64,000 nt of DNA, taken from the NCBI GenBank assembly GCA_015057365.1, contig SVEN01000006.1, forward strand, positions 22,101 to 86,100. Direction: 5' to 3'. Positions within the stretch are counted from its first letter, which is position 1; each line of letters opens with the position of its first letter. This DNA is from Lachnospiraceae bacterium (GTDB lineage Bacteria; Bacillota; Clostridia; Lachnospirales; Lachnospiraceae). A program made the translations under genes and the position numbers. The notes beneath the pieces were generated by a model that was not told the DNA's origin, did no database searches, and worked only from the letters and a program-made list of their open reading frames with translations. Shown in pieces: positions 60,450 to 64,000 of the stretch.

Positions 60450-62702
60450 ATGTCTGAGAATTTTGAAAACAGCAATTTAATTCAGTTGGATTATTCCGAG
60501 GAAATGAAGACCTCCTTCCGTGACTATGCGGTTAACACCATTATCGACCGTGCCATTCCGGATGTCAGAGACGGTTTAAAGCCGGTTCAGAGACGAATCC
60601 TGTACTCCATGATGGAGCTGGGCTTGGACCCGAAGAAGCCCCACCGTAAGAGTGCCCGTATCGTCGGTGACACCATGGGTAAATATCACCCGCACGGTGA
60701 CTCCTCCATTTACGATGCACTGGTGCATATGTCCGAGGATTATTCCCTGGCCATTCCGTTAATCGACGGCCACGGCAACTTCGGTTCCATCGACGGTGAC
60801 GGTGCCGCAGCCATGCGATACACAGAGGCCCGCCTTTCGGAAGGTGCCATGACGCTCCTCTCCCATTTGGAGCAGGGCTTAGTGGACTTTATGCCGAACT
60901 TTGATAACAGCGAAAAGGAGCCGAAGGTCCTTCCGGCCATGCTCCCGAATCTTTTGATTAACGGTACTACAGGTATTGCGGTAGGTATGACCACCAATAT
61001 GCCGCCGCACAACCCGGGAGAGGTCATTGACGCGGCCATTGCTATTTTGGACAAGCCGAATATCACCCTGGAAGGCCTTATGCGCCACATTCAGGGCCCG
61101 GACTTCCCGACCGGCGGTATCATTACCAATGCCGATATTTTGCCGTCCATCTACGCTACCGGCGAAGGAAAGATTAAAGTCCGCGCCAAGTATGAAATCG
61201 AAAACAGCGACGGCGGCAGAAAAAATATTGTCTTTACGGAGATTCCTTATACCGCAGCCGGCAGTAAGACCCGCCTGGTAGAAAATCTTGCCCAGCTTAT
61301 GAAGGACAAGGTATTTGAGGAAATGTACGATGTAAGAGACGAGTCCACCAAAGACGTCCGCATCGTAGTCGAGGTAAAAAAAGACCGTGACATCGACAAT
61401 TTATTAAACGGTCTCTTTAAGAAAACCGGCCTTGAGGACACCTACGGCGTCAATATGCTTGCCGTAAAGGAACAACAGCCGTACATTTTTAATTTAAAAA
61501 CCCTTCTGGAAGAGTTCGTACTGTTCCAGGAAGAGTTATACACCAAAGAATACGAACATCTGTTAAAGAAAGCGGAGGAACGCCTTGAAATCGTAGGCGG
61601 CTTAATCCGCGCCACGGATGTGATTGATTTGATTATCGAGATTTTACGAGGCAGTACCAGTGTAAAGCAGGCAAAGGCGTGCCTTACCGCCGGCGATACC
61701 ACAGACATCAAGTTTAAATCCGAGGCCTCCAAAAAGCAGGCTTCAAAGCTTGACTTTACCGAACGCCAGGCCGACGCCATCCTTGCCATGCCGTTAGGCC
61801 GTTTGATCGGTCTGGAGATTATGAAGCTTCATGAGGAAAGCGATACGCTTCATGCCAATATCGCCACCTACAACACCATCCTCTCCGACCAAAACGAGCT
61901 GCACAGTGTCATCAAGACCCAGTTAAAGGAGTTCCGTAAAAAGTTCGGTGTTCCGCGTAAAACGGAGCTTGCCAATGTGGAACAAGCCGACTACGTTATA
62001 GAAGAAAAGATTGAAGACATTTATGTTCTTGTGGATAAGTTCGGTTACACCAAGTCCATTGATGTGGCTGCCTTTGGCAGAACCGCCGAGGAAAGCAAGA
62101 AGGAATACGCCCATATCGTAAAGATGAAGAACAATGACAAGCTTTGTCTCTTCACCGCTCAGGGCAATATGTTCCAGGTGAAGGCTTCCGCCATCCCGAA
62201 GTGTAAGATGAAGGACAAGGGCGTTCTCATTCACACCCTTTGCAAAATCGGCAAGGAAGACGCTGTGTTGTATACTGCCTTTGAGGATTTGTTTGAATCA
62301 CAGCTTCTGTTTACCACCAAGAACGGCTTTATCAAGCGGGTATCCGGTATCGAATTCGAAACCGGCCGCTCCATGATCGCCGCAACGAAGTTAGACGATG
62401 GGGACACCGTCATCGGCATTTCCATGATGTCCGCAACGGATGTGCTTTCCGGCAACATGAAGGTCATCCTTCTCACCGAGGGCATGGCGTCTCTCGCCTT
62501 CCCGGTAGAAGACGTGCCGGAACTTAAGAAAGCCAGCCGTGGCGTAAAAGCCATTACCTTTGACAAAAACGACAACGCTCTGGCATTTGCCGGCGCCTTC
62601 CATGCGAGAGTGGAGACCTTTACCTATAACGGAAAGGAACTTTCCACCAGAAGAGTCCGCATGCGCCAGAGAGCCGCAAAGGCCCAGAAGGCAGCATTGT
62701 AA
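60450..62702 (+). CDS. parC: Type IIA topoisomerase subunit A (ParC/GyrA)
   Basis: The 750-residue product is the DNA-cleaving subunit. The active Tyr is in AAAMRYTEARLS, and the quinolone-determining region reads HPHGDSSIYDALVHMSED with the usual Ser and Asp, that is no classical resistance change. The C-terminal part is shorter than GyrA and I see no GyrA-box (QRRGGRG-type) motif; KCKMKDKGV occupies a comparable place. This favours ParC. It begins 11 bases after parE, with AAGGAGG, and ends in repeat element copy 2. Confidence 0.87.
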   Translation: MSENFENSNLIQLDYSEEMKTSFRDYAVNTIIDRAIPDVRDGLKPVQRRILYSMMELGLDPKKPHRKSARIVGDTMGKYHPHGDSSIYDALVHMSEDYSLAIPLIDGHGNFGSIDGDGAAAMRYTEARLSEGAMTLLSHLEQGLVDFMPNFDNSEKEPKVLPAMLPNLLINGTTGIAVGMTTNMPPHNPGEVIDAAIAILDKPNITLEGLMRHIQGPDFPTGGIITNADILPSIYATGEGKIKVRAKYEIENSDGGRKNIVFTEIPYTAAGSKTRLVENLAQLMKDKVFEEMYDVRDESTKDVRIVVEVKKDRDIDNLLNGLFKKTGLEDTYGVNMLAVKEQQPYIFNLKTLLEEFVLFQEELYTKEYEHLLKKAEERLEIVGGLIRATDVIDLIIEILRGSTSVKQAKACLTAGDTTDIKFKSEASKKQASKLDFTERQADAILAMPLGRLIGLEIMKLHEESDTLHANIATYNTILSDQNELHSVIKTQLKEFRKKFGVPRKTELANVEQADYVIEEKIEDIYVLVDKFGYTKSIDVAAFGRTAEESKKEYAHIVKMKNNDKLCLFTAQGNMFQVKASAIPKCKMKDKGVLIHTLCKIGKEDAVLYTAFEDLFESQLLFTTKNGFIKRVSGIEFETGRSMIAATKLDDGDTVIGISMMSATDVLSGNMKVILLTEGMASLAFPVEDVPELKKASRGVKAITFDKNDNALAFAGAFHARVETFTYNGKELSTRRVRMRQRAAKAQKAAL

Positions 62703-62983
62703 GAGGGATATACGAGCCGGTTTCCGGCTGGGTTAGTACACATCGCCCCGCTTATGTTTATATCAATTTTGTGCAAGTCGCAACGCTCCGTCAATCTTCC
62801 TCTAAGAATGACTAGGACGCTCGGGAGCGACCTCGCGCCCAGTCTTTTCTAAGAGGTGATATCGACTGCGCTAAGGACGCGCCCCTTCGGGAAAAGCAAA
62901 AATCGATATAAACATAAGCGGGGCGATTTTCTATCAGCACTTTCGCCGGAAACTCGGCTCGTGCTGAGATACCATTCCCTCTT
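62701..62983. repeat. Nested palindromic element, copy 2 (core in - orientation)
   Basis: A perfect 23-bp inverted repeat (62742-62764 with 62905-62927) encloses a 137-base core (62767-62903) nearly identical, in reverse orientation, to that of copy 1 at 7.2 kb but lacking its extra hairpin insert. Outer arms continue: AAGAGGGA (62701-62708) with TCCCTCTT (62976-62983), CGAGCCG with CGGCTCG, GTTTCCGGC with GCCGGAAAC. The outermost arm starts inside the parC stop codon and the far side is followed by CTTTTAC, so the structure may also end parC transcription. No protein is encoded in 62703-63047. Confidence 0.8.
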
Positions 62984-63047
62984 CTTTTACGTACAACCAC
63001 GATAAAAAGAAAAGAGCACTCCGTACTACACAGAGTGCTCGCAAATT

Positions 63048-63962
63048 CTATTTCTCTTTTCTATATTCTACCAGATACCAATTTACAAACGGAATGTAAT
63101 CAACTTTGACCAATCCTGCTTCCCCGGCAAGTGCATCAAACTGTTCAAAGTCCGTATATAAACGAGCCTTTCGCATTAACTCCAAAGCTTCTTTTTCGCC
63201 AATATCGTAGCTCTCAAATATTTCATGGCGGCGTAACCATATATTATGCCTGGAAACTGAAACAAATTTTCCACCCGGTTTTAATACCCGTACCGCTTCC
63301 TTTAGAATGGTAGGAATCTCCCGACATTCATCAAAACCGAAATGTGAACACACCACATCAAACAGGTTATCCGAAAAAGGCAGGTTCCATAAACTTGCAC
63401 AAATTCCGATGGCGTTTTTACCGTAATATCTTCCGATGGCGTCCGCGTTTTTTGCACATGTAAAATCAATATCAACGCCCATATAAAACATATCCTCGGT
63501 CATGGAACGTACAATGGCATTGGTTCCCACACCCGCTCCCACCGTCATCTCCATGATTTTATGCTCTTTGCCCGCCTGCGAACAAATCTTTTCCGCATAA
63601 GGGGACAAATGCTGTGCTGCCCAGCCCTGTCGTGCCTTTTCCGATATTTCCACATGGAATATGCCGTTTCCCTTGGTAACATTGCGGAATGAATCCAACA
63701 ACTCCTCCCTTGTCAATTCATTCATTGTTCGATGATGCCCCTCAATCCAATGTGGCTTTCCGTGAAGTTCGTAATGCTCAAAACGCCGGATAAATTCTTC
63801 TTTGTTTGGAATTGTCTGCTTATAAAAGTCATAATGTTCCCTATGCCAACTCTCCCAGTTAGCAGGATCATCACCATACTTCCGCTCCAGCTCCTGCAGC
63901 ATTTCGTAACACGGTTTATAATTCTCCCAATACAAAATATCATCCCATTCGTTATTTACCAT
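63048..63962 (-). CDS. SAM-dependent methyltransferase
   Basis: The 304-residue product has a class I methyltransferase domain in its second half: EMTVGAGVGTNAIV (glycine-rich SAM loop, about 140-153), MGVDIDF (acidic end of strand 2), NLPFSDNLFDVVCSHFGFDE (motif post II) and EAVRVLKPGGKFVSVSR (motif III). The N-terminal 110 residues are helical and His/Trp/Glu-rich, without assigned function. The substrate is unknown. GGAGGGG precedes the ATG near the right window edge. Confidence 0.85.
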   Translation of the reverse strand: MVNNEWDDILYWENYKPCYEMLQELERKYGDDPANWESWHREHYDFYKQTIPNKEEFIRRFEHYELHGKPHWIEGHHRTMNELTREELLDSFRNVTKGNGIFHVEISEKARQGWAAQHLSPYAEKICSQAGKEHKIMEMTVGAGVGTNAIVRSMTEDMFYMGVDIDFTCAKNADAIGRYYGKNAIGICASLWNLPFSDNLFDVVCSHFGFDECREIPTILKEAVRVLKPGGKFVSVSRHNIWLRRHEIFESYDIGEKEALELMRKARLYTDFEQFDALAGEAGLVKVDYIPFVNWYLVEYRKEK

Positions 63963-64000
63963 AGTGCACCCCTCCGTCTGTATTTGGTGACTCTACTATA

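Noticed and set aside
58414..62702. DNA gyrase gyrB-gyrA
   Set aside because: No GyrA-box motif is seen in the A subunit and its C-terminal part is short, so topoisomerase IV is more likely; the distinction is not certain.

Overview
The window looks like a chromosomal segment of an anaerobic, flagellated, plant-fibre-degrading Clostridia, most likely a Lachnospiraceae relative. This rests on gene content, not on a marker-gene comparison: spoIIID, a Gram-positive flagellar late operon with fliW-csrA and tandem flgK genes, rnfC/rnfD, clostripain-type peptidase, teichoic-acid-type genes (tagD, tagF-like) and xylan/cellulose enzymes (CE1-like esterase, GH120, GH8, GH5). No rRNA, tRNA, CRISPR array, insertion sequence or phage was seen.

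Layout. 1-7.0 kb: 5' end of an ABC exporter, a membrane-anchored C11 peptidase, a lipoprotein esterase, a small secreted protein and a PlsC-type acyltransferase. 7.0-9.5 kb: a nested palindromic repeat element (copy 1) and a GH120 beta-xylosidase. 9.7-13.1 kb: a compact RiPP-like locus with an HPr-kinase-like protein, a lasso-cyclase-like asparagine synthetase homologue and an 85-residue leader-bearing peptide, with its own promoters and terminator but no lasso B-protein/protease. 13.2-21.9 kb: MATE transporter, then a reverse-strand housekeeping run (purE, polysaccharide deacetylase, hpf, secA, prfB, cheW). prfB carries an intact programmed +1 frameshift. 21.9-31.6 kb: M29 aminopeptidase, VanZ protein, YhaN/YhaO-like DNA-end processing pair, zinc-ribbon protein, rnfD, rnfC and spoIIID. 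31.7-36.7 kb: type II toxin-antitoxin pair, a truncated gene remnant, GH8 exo-oligoxylanase, transglutaminase-like protein and GH5 glucanase. 36.7-49.3 kb: a long flagellar cluster on the reverse strand, transcribed flgM-flgN-flgK-flgK-flgL-fliW-csrA-flaG-fliD-fliS-chaperone-secreted protein, with sigma-D/FliA-like promoters. 49.6-58.2 kb: SDR oxidoreductase, PHP-tagF-GT-tagD operon, two CPBP proteases and a coiled-coil protein with a sigma-D-like promoter. 58.4-64 kb: a topoisomerase IIA B/A pair (parE/parC-like), repeat element copy 2 and a SAM methyltransferase.

How the parts fit together. The esterase, GH120, GH8 and GH5 form a scattered xylan/glucan utilisation set; the GH enzymes lack signal peptides and are probably intracellular, acting on imported oligosaccharides, whereas the esterase is exported. 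The flagellar block holds the hook-associated proteins, filament cap, their chaperones and the FliW-CsrA flagellin translation switch. The two observations most deserving follow-up are the incomplete lasso-like RiPP locus and a dispersed element with a conserved structured core enclosed by long inverted arms whose sequence differs between copies but stays self-complementary.

Limits: all assignments are by eye from translated sequence and remembered family motifs; no database search or folding programme was run. Where a likely start was moved downstream of the longest reading frame, the Shine-Dalgarno reason is given.
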